A DNA stretch of 64,000 bases from assembly GCF_046254955.1 (NCBI RefSeq), contig NZ_JBJXRG010000001.1:372001-436000 (forward strand), in the 5' to 3' direction. Source of the stretch: Qipengyuania_C sp046254955 (GTDB lineage Bacteria > Pseudomonadota > Alphaproteobacteria > Sphingomonadales > Sphingomonadaceae). This document shows, piece by piece, positions 18,281 to 27,207 of the stretch; the first letter of the stretch is position 1, and each line of letters opens with the position of its first letter. A program made the position numbers and the translations under genes. The notes below the pieces were generated by a model that saw only the letters and a list, made by a program, of their open reading frames with translations, did not search any database and was not told the origin of the DNA.

Positions 18281-19365
18281 ATGCACCGCGCGTCTTTGGA
18301 AGGCGCCAGCGCCTCAAGCGGCTGAAACGGCGCGAGCGCATGCTCGCTCCCTCGCGCATACTTCGGCCCACGATGGCCGCCGCAGGCGGGGGCCGGATGC
18401 GCGCACCGTTGGTCGCCAAGGCGCGGTCCATGATCGAGAAGGGCTCGACCAGTTTCACCGCTGCCAGCCTGATCTTTCGCAAAGGAACGCGTGAGCGGGT
18501 CTGGCTGCTCTATGCCTGGTGCCGCCGGTGTGACGATATTGCCGATGGGCAGACGCTGGGCGGCGAACTGGGCGACCAGAGCGACCTGCAGGGCCGCGTG
18601 CGGGGTATCAAGGCGCTCACGCGGCGCGCGCTCGAAGGCCAGCCGACCGCCGACATCGGCTTCGATGCTTTCGGCCAGGTCGCGAGCGAGGTTGGTCTCA
18701 CCTACGAGGACGCGGATGAGGTTATCAAGGGCTTCGAGCTTGACGCCAATGGCTGGAGGCCACGCACCGAAGAAGATCTGATGCGCTACTGCTATCATGT
18801 CGCCGGAGCAGTCGGCGTATTGATGGCCCGGGTGATGGGTGTGCCGCGCGATTCCCACGAAGTGCTCGACCGGGCATGCGATCTCGGCATGGCGTTCCAG
18901 CTCGCCAATATCGCGCGCGATCTCGACGAAGATGATGCGGCAGACCGGTGTTATCTGCCGCAAGAATGGATTGCGCGCGCCGACATTCCCCCGGGCGAAC
19001 ATATGAAACCGCCTTATCGCTTCGCCACGGCTGCGCTCGCAGCCCGCCTGATCGACCGCATGGAGCAGCATGAGGATGCGGCGAGGCTCGGCGCAGCACA
19101 CCTGCGCTTTCGCCAGCGCTGGGCGATCCTGTCAGCAGCGCGGATTTACGGTGCAATCGGCCGCAAGGTGCGCGATCGCGGACAGCTGGCATGGAACAGC
19201 CGCGTCTACACCTCCGCGCCCGAGAAGGTCTGGCATGTATTTGCGGCGTTCTGGGAAGCGCTCGTCAACCGTCCGTTTATCCCGGCAGAGATGCCGCGCT
19301 ATGGCCTCCATGATTTCGCCAGCCCCGCGATAGCGCCGCCACCTCCGCTGGACGATGAAGGCTAG
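18277..19365 (+). CDS. crtB: Phytoene synthase
   Basis: The protein (362 residues from the GTG start) condenses two geranylgeranyl diphosphates into phytoene. The first aspartate-rich motif RRCDDIADG and the second, NIARDLDEDDAADRCYLP, are both present, the latter with an unusual acidic run. The GTG overlaps the LOG gene stop (GTGA) and fits the coupling seen in this operon. However, the first 40 residues are very basic and unlike the usual CrtB N-terminus, so an ATG at 18340, 18373 or 18397 (the last giving MRAPLVAKAR) may be the real start. It is the last gene of the operon. Confidence 0.93.
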   Translation: MNAPRVFGRRQRLKRLKRRERMLAPSRILRPTMAAAGGGRMRAPLVAKARSMIEKGSTSFTAASLIFRKGTRERVWLLYAWCRRCDDIADGQTLGGELGDQSDLQGRVRGIKALTRRALEGQPTADIGFDAFGQVASEVGLTYEDADEVIKGFELDANGWRPRTEEDLMRYCYHVAGAVGVLMARVMGVPRDSHEVLDRACDLGMAFQLANIARDLDEDDAADRCYLPQEWIARADIPPGEHMKPPYRFATAALAARLIDRMEQHEDAARLGAAHLRFRQRWAILSAARIYGAIGRKVRDRGQLAWNSRVYTSAPEKVWHVFAAFWEALVNRPFIPAEMPRYGLHDFASPAIAPPPPLDDEG

Positions 19366-19409
19366 GCACGCTAGCTCGGCAATTCAGTTTTCAAGGGAGG
19401 AATTGGGCG

Positions 19410-19874
19410 ATGAGAACATGGATTGCAGCATTACTCGCGGCAATGGCTACGATCGCTGGTCCGGCAGCTGCGCAGGATGCCGCGGTGAGCGAAATTACCG
19501 CGACGGTCGATCGTTTCTTTGTTGGCCTCAACACAAACAACCCCGACGCGATGGCCGCCGAAATGATCGAGCAAGGGATCACCACCATCGTGATCTACGG
19601 CGATGAGGGCGAGCGGGTCATCACCCGTACTTTCAAGGACGATATCGAGAACTTCCGCAACAACACTGCCGAGCTCAACGAAATCTATTGGGACCCGACA
19701 ATCGTTGTCCATCGCGATATCGCAATTTTCTGGGCGCCTTACAGCATCGATATAGACGGAAAGCGTTCGCATTGCGGGATCGACAGCTTCGACATGGTGC
19801 GGGTCGACGGCGTGTGGAAAATCTCCGCCATGGCGTACACGGTCGAGCCCAAAGGCTGCCCCGAAGGACGGTAA
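19410..19874 (+). CDS. Secreted SnoaL/NTF2-like protein
   Basis: The 154-residue product has a signal peptide (WIAALLAAMATIAGPAAAQ). An alpha+beta cone-fold domain of the SnoaL/DUF4440 type follows: an opening helix with VDRFFVGLNTNN, then strands ending with VDGVWKISAMAYTVEP. A strong GGGAGGAA site precedes the start. It lies between the carotenoid operon and the carboxylase genes, 10 bases before the latter, and may share their transcript. No catalytic residues can be named and the ligand is unknown. Confidence 0.75.
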   Translation: MRTWIAALLAAMATIAGPAAAQDAAVSEITATVDRFFVGLNTNNPDAMAAEMIEQGITTIVIYGDEGERVITRTFKDDIENFRNNTAELNEIYWDPTIVVHRDIAIFWAPYSIDIDGKRSHCGIDSFDMVRVDGVWKISAMAYTVEPKGCPEGR

Positions 19875-19884
19875 TTTCAGACCT

Positions 19885-21834
19885 ATGATTACGAAGCTCC
19901 TGATTGCCAATCGCGGCGAGATTGCCTGCCGCATCATCCGCACCGCGCGCGAGATGGGGATCGCCACCGTCGCGGTCTATTCGGATGCCGATGCCAAGGC
20001 GCTGCATGTGCGGCAGGCAGACGAGGCGGTGCATATTGGTCCCTCGCCTGCTGCCGAGAGCTATCTCGTGGGCGAGAAGATCATCGCAGCGGCGAAGGAG
20101 ACCGGAGCGGATGCGATCCATCCGGGATATGGCTTCCTCTCCGAGAATGCCGGGTTCGCGCAGGCGGTGATCGATGCCGGGCTGATCTGGGTCGGGCCCA
20201 AGCCCGCCAGTATCGAGGCGATGGGGCTGAAGGATGCGGCCAAGCAGCTGATGATGGATGCGGGCGTGCCGGTGACTCCGGGCTATCTGGGTAAGGACCA
20301 GTCGGTCGAGCGCCTCAAGAAGGAGGCCGAAGCGATCGGCTATCCCGTCCTGATCAAGGCGGTCGCAGGCGGCGGCGGCAAGGGCATGCGCAAGGTCGAC
20401 AAGGCAGAAGATTTCGAATCCGATCTCGAAAGCTGCCGGCGCGAGGCCAAGGCCAGCTTCTCCAACGACGAGGTGCTGCTGGAAAAGTGGATCACCTCGC
20501 CGCGCCATATCGAGGTGCAGGTGTTCGGCGACAGCCACGGTAATGTCGTCCACCTGTTCGAACGCGACTGCTCGCTTCAGCGCCGCCACCAGAAGGTGAT
20601 CGAGGAAGCCCCCGCCCCCGGCATGGACGAGGCGACGCGCGAGGAAATCTGCGCCGCCGCAGTGCGCGCCGCGAAAGCGGTCGATTACGAGGGCGCAGGC
20701 ACGATTGAATTCATCGCGGATGCCAGCGAAGGCCTGCGCGCCGACCGCATCTTCTTCATGGAGATGAACACCCGCCTGCAGGTCGAGCATCCGGTGACCG
20801 AGGAGATCACCGGGGTCGACCTGGTGGAATGGCAACTACGTGTTGCAAGCGGCGAGCCGATCCCGCTGAAGCAGGACGAGCTGTCGATCAATGGCCACGC
20901 CATCGAAGCGCGGCTCTATGCGGAGGACCCGGCAAAGGGGTTTTTGCCGAGCACGGGCGAGCTTGAACTTTTTCGGATTCCACATGCCTTGGCTGACTAC
21001 GAATGGTCCGACCCAGCGCGTGGAGTTCGCAAAGGTTTACGTGACCCTGATGGCCGCGTCAGGATAGAGACGGGTGTAAAGCAAGGCGATCAAGTGTCGC
21101 CTCACTACGACCCAATGATCGCGAAGTTGATCTGGCATGACAACGACCGAACGACTGCAATCCTCAATCTTTCGTGTGCTCTCCAGCAAGTAGATATATG
21201 GCCTGTGAAACATAACGCCGGCTATCTAGCTTCCCTAATCGGGAGGCCAGAATTTGTCCGCGGCGATATAGACACAAGCTACATTGAAAGGCTTACTGAG
21301 AAGATCGAACTCATAGATGGCAGTGAGCAGATCGACCGCGATATCGCGGCAAGGATTCTCGCCACTGACTTCTACAGCAGAGGTCCAAAGGGTTTTCGCT
21401 TGAACGCGGATAAGAATGAAATTGTTAACTTACTATCAGACGGAAAAGACGCTCAAGGACACTTCACCGCCAGATATTCACCCTCAATCATGACATCAGT
21501 CCGAACGGACAAGACGCCGGATAGAGGTGTTTACATTTCTATGTTCGGGACGACCGTCAAGCACAAAGTCAGCGAGACGAGAGGCACCGGCCACGCCTCC
21601 GCCGCTGACGGCGCCATCCTCGCGCCCATGCCGGGCAAGGTCATCGCGGTCGATGTGGCCGAGGGCGACACTGTCACTACGGGCCAGCGGCTGATGGTGC
21701 TCGAGGCGATGAAGATGGAACACGCGCTTACCGCGCCCTTCGACGGGACCGTGACCGAACTCTCCGCCAGCACCGGCGGGCAGGTACAGGTCGAAGCCGT
21801 GCTGTGCGTCGTGGAGCCGATTTCAGAGGATTGA
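19885..21834 (+). CDS. Acyl-CoA carboxylase alpha subunit (biotin carboxylase plus biotin carrier)
   Basis: The 649-residue protein has a biotin carboxylase domain (KLLIANRGEIACRI at the start, ATP-grasp loop GGGGKGMRKV, MEMNTRLQVEHPVTE) and a C-terminal biotinyl domain with the lysine in LEAMKMEH. It carboxylates biotin with bicarbonate and ATP for the partner carboxyltransferase encoded just downstream. Substrate (acetyl-, propionyl- or methylcrotonyl-CoA) cannot be settled. The stretch from about 20,960 to 21,580 is strikingly different: it is AT-richer and uses codons such as TTA, CTA, ATA and AGA that are rare in neighbouring genes, while the frame stays open. This suggests that the region between the carboxylase core and the biotinyl domain was replaced by recombination. 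Confidence 0.93.
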   Translation: MITKLLIANRGEIACRIIRTAREMGIATVAVYSDADAKALHVRQADEAVHIGPSPAAESYLVGEKIIAAAKETGADAIHPGYGFLSENAGFAQAVIDAGLIWVGPKPASIEAMGLKDAAKQLMMDAGVPVTPGYLGKDQSVERLKKEAEAIGYPVLIKAVAGGGGKGMRKVDKAEDFESDLESCRREAKASFSNDEVLLEKWITSPRHIEVQVFGDSHGNVVHLFERDCSLQRRHQKVIEEAPAPGMDEATREEICAAAVRAAKAVDYEGAGTIEFIADASEGLRADRIFFMEMNTRLQVEHPVTEEITGVDLVEWQLRVASGEPIPLKQDELSINGHAIEARLYAEDPAKGFLPSTGELELFRIPHALADYEWSDPARGVRKGLRDPDGRVRIETGVKQGDQVSPHYDPMIAKLIWHDNDRTTAILNLSCALQQVDIWPVKHNAGYLASLIGRPEFVRGDIDTSYIERLTEKIELIDGSEQIDRDIAARILATDFYSRGPKGFRLNADKNEIVNLLSDGKDAQGHFTARYSPSIMTSVRTDKTPDRGVYISMFGTTVKHKVSETRGTGHASAADGAILAPMPGKVIAVDVAEGDTVTTGQRLMVLEAMKMEHALTAPFDGTVTELSASTGGQVQVEAVLCVVEPISED

Positions 21835-21836
21835 CC

Positions 21837-21921
21837 TAGCCACCCGTGCCCTCCACCCTTCCACCCGGATTATCACTCCGGAGTAGGATCCGGGTGGAAG
21901 GGTGGAGGGCGCGGGTGGCTA
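21837..21921. repeat. Perfect long hairpin (34-base arms) between carboxylase subunit genes
   Basis: The left arm 21837-21870 (TAGCCACCCGTGCCC..., ending CCCGGAT) and right arm 21888-21921 are inverted complements over 34 bases with one difference (T21847 against G21911), which is a G-U pair in RNA. The loop is 17 bases and itself contains CTCCGGAG. It starts three bases after the alpha-subunit stop and ends 20 bases before the beta-subunit ATG. No T-run follows, so it does not look like a simple terminator. Confidence 0.93.
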
Positions 21922-21940
21922 TGGCACGCAACAAACAAAT

Positions 21941-23485
21941 ATGAGCTGGGCGAAAGAACTCGAAGAACTGCGCCACCGCGAGGCGCTGGCCGAACAGATG
22001 GGCGGGCCGGAAAAGGTCGCGCGCCAGCATGGCCGCGGCAAGATGGATGCCCGCGCGCGGCTTGCCGCATTGGTCGATCCGGGTTCCTTCCGCGAGATCG
22101 GCAAGATCGCCGGCAAGGGCCATTATGACGAGGAGGGCAATCTCCAAAGCGTCCTCCCCGCCCCGTTCCTGTTCGGCAAAGCTGAGGTAAACGGTCGCCC
22201 CGTGGTCGCCACTGCCGACGATTTCACCATTCGCGGCGGCGCGGCAGATGCCGGGATCAAGCGCAAGATGGTTCAGGCCGAACAGATGGCGCATGAGCTC
22301 AAGCTGCCCATCATCAAGATGATCGACGGCACTGGCGGCGGCGGATCGGTCAAGACGCTCGAGCAGATCGGAGCGACCTACATTCCTGCAGTCCCCGGCT
22401 GGGGCGATACGGTCAAGAACCTCGACACCGTCCCGGTGGTCGCACTGGCGCTCGGCCCGACCGCAGGGCTCGGCGCGGCCCGCATCGCTGCGAGCCATTA
22501 TTCGGTGATGGTCAAAGGGCTCAGCCAGCTCTTCGCTGCCGGGCCGGCTGTGGTTGATGGTCTCGGCGAAGCTTACAAAGGCTCCACGGATCACCAGCAG
22601 GCCAAGGAAGACCTTGGCGGATCGGAAATCCACACCCGCAACGGGGTGGTCGATGACGAGGTGGCAAGCGAGGCGGAGGCATTCGCCCGCGCCCGCCATT
22701 TCCTCTCCTTCATGCCCGAACATGTCGGCCAATTCGCCCGCCGCGCCGAAACGGACGATCCCGCTGACCGGCGCGAGGAAGCGCTGCTCAGCCTCGTCCC
22801 GCGCGACCCAAAGCAGGTCTATTCCATGCGCCGCGCGATGGCGATGCTGTTCGACCGCGGCACCGTATTCGAAATCGGCAAGAATTGGGGCCGCGCCTGC
22901 ATCACCGCGCTCGCCCGGCTCGACGGTTGGCCGGTGGCAATACTGGCGAGCGACCCCTCATTCCTCGGCGGATCATGGGAAGCCAAGACCAGCGAGAAAG
23001 TCGAGCGCTTCGTCAAATTGGCCGACCAGTTCCGCCTGCCGATCGCCCACCTGGTCGATAATCCGGGCTTCATGATCGGGCGCGAGGCCGAAGTGGCCGG
23101 CACGATCCGCTACGGCGTGCAGGCGATGAATGCGGTCTACAAGGCCACCGTTCCGCTGTCCTGCATAGTCATGCGCCGCGCCTATGGCATTGCCGGAAGC
23201 GCGATGAGCAATGCCGATCTCTACCAGTATCGCTATTGCTGGCCCTCGGGCGATTGGGGCTCGCTTCCCATCGCGGGCGGGCTCGAAGTCGCTTACAAGT
23301 CCGACCTCGAAGCCGCCGACGATCCCGCCGCCGAGTTGCAGAAGATCAAGGCGCGGCTGGAAAAAGTGACTTCGCCGTTTCGCAGCGCCGAGATGTTCAA
23401 TGTCGAGGACATTATCGATCCGCGCGATACCCGGCCCTTGCTATGCGAGTTCGCCGATCTGGCCTGGCGCAAATTGATGTCTTGA
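21941..23485 (+). CDS. Acyl-CoA carboxylase beta subunit (carboxyltransferase)
   Basis: The 514-residue protein has the carboxyltransferase fold: HGRGKMDARARLAALVD near the N-terminus, GTGGGGSVKTLEQIG, the first acyl-CoA/biotin region around GPTAGLGAARIAASH, and in the second half DNPGFMIGREAE and IVMRRAYGIAGSAM. It transfers carboxyl from biotin to an acyl-CoA and pairs with the alpha subunit encoded upstream. The ATG at 21941 begins MSWAKELEEL; an in-frame GTG 13 codons upstream lies inside the hairpin arm. No good ribosome-binding site is visible, so expression may depend on the hairpin region. Propionyl-CoA would fit the valine operon further right, but the sequence does not decide the substrate. 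Confidence 0.92.
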   Translation: MSWAKELEELRHREALAEQMGGPEKVARQHGRGKMDARARLAALVDPGSFREIGKIAGKGHYDEEGNLQSVLPAPFLFGKAEVNGRPVVATADDFTIRGGAADAGIKRKMVQAEQMAHELKLPIIKMIDGTGGGGSVKTLEQIGATYIPAVPGWGDTVKNLDTVPVVALALGPTAGLGAARIAASHYSVMVKGLSQLFAAGPAVVDGLGEAYKGSTDHQQAKEDLGGSEIHTRNGVVDDEVASEAEAFARARHFLSFMPEHVGQFARRAETDDPADRREEALLSLVPRDPKQVYSMRRAMAMLFDRGTVFEIGKNWGRACITALARLDGWPVAILASDPSFLGGSWEAKTSEKVERFVKLADQFRLPIAHLVDNPGFMIGREAEVAGTIRYGVQAMNAVYKATVPLSCIVMRRAYGIAGSAMSNADLYQYRYCWPSGDWGSLPIAGGLEVAYKSDLEAADDPAAELQKIKARLEKVTSPFRSAEMFNVEDIIDPRDTRPLLCEFADLAWRKLMS

Positions 23486-23491
23486 TTTCCG

Positions 23492-23585
23492 CACGCCATC
23501 CGGCGTGCGATTTCCTCGCTCACGCGACCTAAAGGTCGCATCGCTGCGGGCGGCCGGTCGGCCTTGCGGCCCTTCGGGCCGGTTT
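23492..23585. terminator. Cluster of small hairpins between convergent genes
   Basis: Three hairpins follow the carboxyltransferase stop: CGCACGCC/GGCGTGCG with a four-base loop, GCGACC/GGTCGC with a TAAA loop, and a GC-rich GCGGCCC/GGGCCGG pair with TTC between. They separate it from the convergent MFS gene and may end transcription from both sides. The lack of T-runs makes the mechanism uncertain. Confidence 0.55.
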
Positions 23586-23618
23586 CGCGCTCAAGTAGCG
23601 AAGCGATAGCGCATAGAA

Positions 23619-24878
23619 TCAGTGCCGCATGATATCATGGAGCAACATGTAACGCCGCGCCTCGCTCGGGCGGCGGAACAGCTTGCCGCGCTCGCTATAG
23701 AGCACCAGCGCGAGGCCCACGAGCGAACACCCCAGCATCGCAATCGCGAGCGGTACTGCGGTCCCGTCATAGGCCTGCCCGATCGCCCCGCCCAGCACCG
23801 CGCCGGTGATCATGCGCAGGCTCATATGCGCGGATGACGCCGCCCCGGCGATCGACTGGAACGGCTGCATCGCTATCGAACTGAAGTTGGAACCGACGAA
23901 GCCCAGCATGGTCATCGACAGAGCTAGGAGCGGGACGAATTCCCACAGCGTCTGCTCCGGTCCGGCTGAGAAAAGCTGTGCGAGACTGATAAAGAAGAAC
24001 CCGATCAGCGCGGTCTGGCCGACCCGGCGCGCGCCGAACCGCTCGACAATCCGCGAGTTGGTGAAGCTGGCGATCACCATCCCGAAGACCGATGCGCCGA
24101 AGATCAGAGCGAAATAGTCACCCGCCCCAAAGCTCTCGGATATCAGCTGCTGACTCGAGTTAAGAAAGCCGAAGAGCGAACCGAACACCAGCGCGCTGCC
24201 CGCGACATATCCGAAGGAAACGCGGTTGGAGAGCGAGAGGCCCATGTTCTTGAGGATCGTCCTCGGGTCGATCTCCTGTACATTCTCTTCCGCCAGCGAT
24301 TCGGGCAGCCGGATCCAGGTCCACACGCCCACAACGGCCGCGAGTACCGCCATGACGACAAAAATCTCGCGCCAGCCGGCCACCATCAGCACCAGTTGGC
24401 CGATCGCGGGTGCAAAGATCGGCACTGCAAGGAAGATCATGATGATCAGGCTCATCATTTTCGCCATCTTGTCTCCGCCCACACGGTCACGGACAATGGC
24501 GGTCGGCACTACGCTCAACCCTGCGCAAAGGATGCCTTGCGCAATGCGCAACCCAATGAGCGTCCAGTAATCGCTGACCATCGCGCAGGCGAGCGATAGG
24601 ATCACATAGGACACCAGCCCCATGAACAGCACGGGCCGGCGTCCGAAACGGTCAGCAAACGCTCCTGGAAAGAACGCGCCAAGGCCCGCTCCGAGAAAGT
24701 AAGAGCTGATGACATACTGACGATCATTGCCTGCCGCGCCCAGGTCATCGGCGATGTGGCCGAGCGCGGGCAGCATGGAATCGATCCCCAGCGCCTGCAG
24801 CGCCATCAGCGACGCCATGAGCACGATGAGCTCTGTCTCCCCGAAGGGCCGTTTCGCTGATGTCCCGGTTGCGGCCAT
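23619..24878 (-). CDS. MFS multidrug exporter, Bcr/CflA type
   Basis: The 419-residue protein has twelve predicted membrane helices. The MFS signature between helices 2 and 3 is GAFADRFGRRPVLF. The opening LIVLMASLMALQALGIDSMLPALGHIADDLG matches drug:H+ antiporters of the Bcr/CflA (DHA1) group, which expel compounds such as bicyclomycin or chloramphenicol. It is divergent from dinB with 114 bases between and has no regulator beside it. The real substrate is unknown. Confidence 0.9.
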   Translation of the reverse strand: MAATGTSAKRPFGETELIVLMASLMALQALGIDSMLPALGHIADDLGAAGNDRQYVISSYFLGAGLGAFFPGAFADRFGRRPVLFMGLVSYVILSLACAMVSDYWTLIGLRIAQGILCAGLSVVPTAIVRDRVGGDKMAKMMSLIIMIFLAVPIFAPAIGQLVLMVAGWREIFVVMAVLAAVVGVWTWIRLPESLAEENVQEIDPRTILKNMGLSLSNRVSFGYVAGSALVFGSLFGFLNSSQQLISESFGAGDYFALIFGASVFGMVIASFTNSRIVERFGARRVGQTALIGFFFISLAQLFSAGPEQTLWEFVPLLALSMTMLGFVGSNFSSIAMQPFQSIAGAASSAHMSLRMITGAVLGGAIGQAYDGTAVPLAIAMLGCSLVGLALVLYSERGKLFRRPSEARRYMLLHDIMRH

Positions 24879-24992
24879 CGCAGGTCCTTGGAGAGTCTTG
24901 GGAAAGATTGGAAGCTAGTTCTTTTGCGCAGCCGATCACTGCACTGCGGGTTGGAGGTTTTGAATCGCGGCAACCGCTAGTAACGTGTCCAC

Positions 24993-26114
24993 ATGGACGA
25001 TGCGGCACCAGACGATGCGGAAATGGCCGAGCAGGAGCCGGGCCTGCGCAAGATCATCCACGTCGACATGGATGCCTTTTTCGCCAGCGTCGAACAGCGC
25101 GACAATCCCGAGTTGCGCGGCAAGCCGGTGGCGGTCGGCGGATCGGGCGGGCGCGGCGTGGTGGCTGCTGCAAGCTATGAAGCGCGCAAGTTTGGCGTGC
25201 GCAGCGCCATGCCCTCGGTCACTGCCAGGCGGCTGTGCCCCGACCTGATTTTCGTGCGTCACCGCTTCGATGCGTACAAGGAAGCCAGCCGCACGATCCG
25301 CGCGATCTTCAAACATCATACACCGCATGTCGAGCCATTGAGCCTCGATGAAGCCTATCTCGATGTCACCGAAGACCTGCTGGGAATTGGGTCAGCCACG
25401 CGCATCGCCGAGCTGATCCGGCAGGAGATCAAGGCCAAGACCAAGCTCACCGCAAGCGCCGGGGTGAGCTACAACAAATTCCTCGCCAAGATCGCCAGCG
25501 ACCAGAACAAGCCGGACGGCATGTGTGTCATTAAGCCGGGGCAAGGCGCGCAGTTCGTCGCCACGCTGCCGGTGCGCCGGTTCCATGGCGTTGGTCCCAA
25601 GGGAGCCGAGAAGATGGCCAGGCTCGGGATTGAAACGGGCGCGGACCTCGCTGCCAAGGACATCGATTTCCTGCGCGCGCATTTCGGCAGCTCGGCGGAT
25701 TATCTCTACCGCGCGGCACGCGGAATCGACCTGCGCCGCGTGCGTGCGAACCGCATCCGCAAATCAGTGGGCGGGGAGCGTACATTCTCGGACGACATCT
25801 CATCCGGCCCCGCCTTGCGCGAAACGCTCGATAACATCATCGACATCGTCTGGGGCAGCATCGAGAAAACACAGGCCAAGGGGCGCACCGTCACGCTCAA
25901 GATGAAATACACCGATTTCCAGACGGTTACGCGGGCCAAATCGCTGCCTCGAAACGTCGCGGACAAGCCGGAGTTCGCCCGGATGAGCCGTGAATTGCTC
26001 GAAGAACTGCTGCCATTGCCGCTCCCGATCCGCCTGATGGGGCTGACGCTCTCCAACCTCGAAGGGGCCGAGAAAGCTCCGCCAAAGGATGAAGCCCAGC
26101 TCTCGCTGCTCTAG
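24993..26114 (+). CDS. dinB: DNA polymerase IV (Y-family)
   Basis: The 373-residue protein has the Y-family active site: HVDMDAFFASVEQRD with the first metal Asp, SLDEAYLDVT with the catalytic Asp-Glu, and GVSYNKFLAKIASDQNKPDG. A helix-hairpin-helix (VGPKGAEKMARLGI) and the little-finger domain follow. It carries out error-prone translesion synthesis. A short acidic N-terminal tail precedes the core. The stop overlaps the stop of the convergent Nudix gene by four bases. No LexA box could be recognised upstream. Confidence 0.95.
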   Translation: MDDAAPDDAEMAEQEPGLRKIIHVDMDAFFASVEQRDNPELRGKPVAVGGSGGRGVVAAASYEARKFGVRSAMPSVTARRLCPDLIFVRHRFDAYKEASRTIRAIFKHHTPHVEPLSLDEAYLDVTEDLLGIGSATRIAELIRQEIKAKTKLTASAGVSYNKFLAKIASDQNKPDGMCVIKPGQGAQFVATLPVRRFHGVGPKGAEKMARLGIETGADLAAKDIDFLRAHFGSSADYLYRAARGIDLRRVRANRIRKSVGGERTFSDDISSGPALRETLDNIIDIVWGSIEKTQAKGRTVTLKMKYTDFQTVTRAKSLPRNVADKPEFARMSRELLEELLPLPLPIRLMGLTLSNLEGAEKAPPKDEAQLSLL

Positions 26115-26590
26115 GGCGCGCGGCGCATCGATTCCCGCCATCGATCAAGGCACATCTGGGCCTGCTTTCCGATTGGCGTTGGCATGGAACTGGCCGGGAA
26201 CAGCCTTGCATCGCTCAGCTCCCTCTTATCGGCCCTTGGCAGCTCATTGATCGTTCCGGTGAACAGATACATCGTATGCGGAGAGCCCGACAGCTCGCTC
26301 CTGATCGTATCGATGAGGCGCAGTCCGAGGATTGAACAGCCCACTTCCTCAAGCACCTCTCGGGCAATCGCCTCCTCAGGCGCCTCCTGAGGCTTCATTC
26401 CGCCGCCCGGGATCGACCAGACCTGCGGTCCGTAATTGTGGCGCACGAACAGCACGCGATCCTGCTGGTCGCGCAGGATCGCGACGACACCGAACAGCTC
26501 GATCTTGCGCAACTTGCGCCAATAATGCCGCAGCGCGAAGGCCGGAGGAAGGATCAGCCGATGGAGTGAAGGCGGTATCAGGCGAAACAT
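26111..26590 (-). CDS. Nudix hydrolase
   Basis: The 159-residue protein contains a complete Nudix box from GGGMKPQEAPEEAI through REVLEEVG (G-x5-E-x7-REVLEEVG). It hydrolyses a nucleoside diphosphate linked to another group; the exact substrate is not evident. A basic N-terminal stretch of about 30 residues precedes the domain. The gene overlaps the end of the 6-phosphogluconolactonase gene by 13 bases and is the last of a four-gene minus-strand unit. Confidence 0.92.
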   Translation of the reverse strand: MFRLIPPSLHRLILPPAFALRHYWRKLRKIELFGVVAILRDQQDRVLFVRHNYGPQVWSIPGGGMKPQEAPEEAIAREVLEEVGCSILGLRLIDTIRSELSGSPHTMYLFTGTINELPRADKRELSDARLFPASSMPTPIGKQAQMCLDRWRESMRRAP

Positions 26591-27207
26591 GTAACCGGCT
26601 GCCTCGCGGCAGCCAGGAAACGCGCGACCGGAAGGTCGTGATCTGCGCGTAAAGCCGCCTCGAAAACTTCCCGCTTCTCTCCGCTTCCGCCTAGGGTGAA
26701 AAGTACCGAAGCGCTGGCCAATAGCGACGGTATGGTCAGCGTGATGCGATCGAACGGAGCTTCCGGCGGCAAGGGATCGGGTGTCAGCCGGCGCACCGCT
26801 TGCAGATCATCGATTTGCGGATCCGTGTTGGGAAAAAGCGACGCGATATGTCCATCGCCGCCCATTCCCAGCCACGCTAATGCAAAATGCGGCGGCAGCG
26901 CATCTTCCGTCAGTTCGGCAATCTTCGCACCAACAGGCTCGAAGATTGCGCGGATCTTGCCGGTATTGCTCGCTGGATGAGCCTCGGGCACCACGCGGTC
27001 ATCGCCCGGCCAGATCGCGATCCTGGACCAATCGAGATCTGCCACGGCCAGCTTTTCCATGATCGGGAACGGCGTCGATCCGCCAGGAACCGTGATCGCA
27101 AGCTCTCCTTCTCGCGAGGCGAGCGACTCGCGCAGGATGCCTTCCAGCCAAGCCGCCACGATTGCGGGGTCGGATTGCTCGATGATAGTCAGGTTTTCCA
27201 TGCTCAT
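26578..27207 (-). CDS. pgl: 6-phosphogluconolactonase
   Basis: The 209-residue protein matches the DevB/Pgl family: AITVPGGSTPFPIMEKL, then IWPGDDRVVPEAHPASNTG, and LGMGGDGHIASLFPNT with the catalytic His. It hydrolyses 6-phosphogluconolactone in the oxidative pentose phosphate or Entner-Doudoroff route. It overlaps the upstream membrane protein gene by four bases (ATGA) and the downstream Nudix gene by 13 bases. The usual partners zwf and edd are not in the window. Confidence 0.92.
   Translation of the reverse strand: MSMENLTIIEQSDPAIVAAWLEGILRESLASREGELAITVPGGSTPFPIMEKLAVADLDWSRIAIWPGDDRVVPEAHPASNTGKIRAIFEPVGAKIAELTEDALPPHFALAWLGMGGDGHIASLFPNTDPQIDDLQAVRRLTPDPLPPEAPFDRITLTIPSLLASASVLFTLGGSGEKREVFEAALRADHDLPVARFLAAARQPVTCFA

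Noticed and set aside
24879..24992. LexA (SOS) box upstream of dinB
   Set aside because: No convincing GTTC- or GAAC-type repeat was found in the gap, so no SOS site is claimed.
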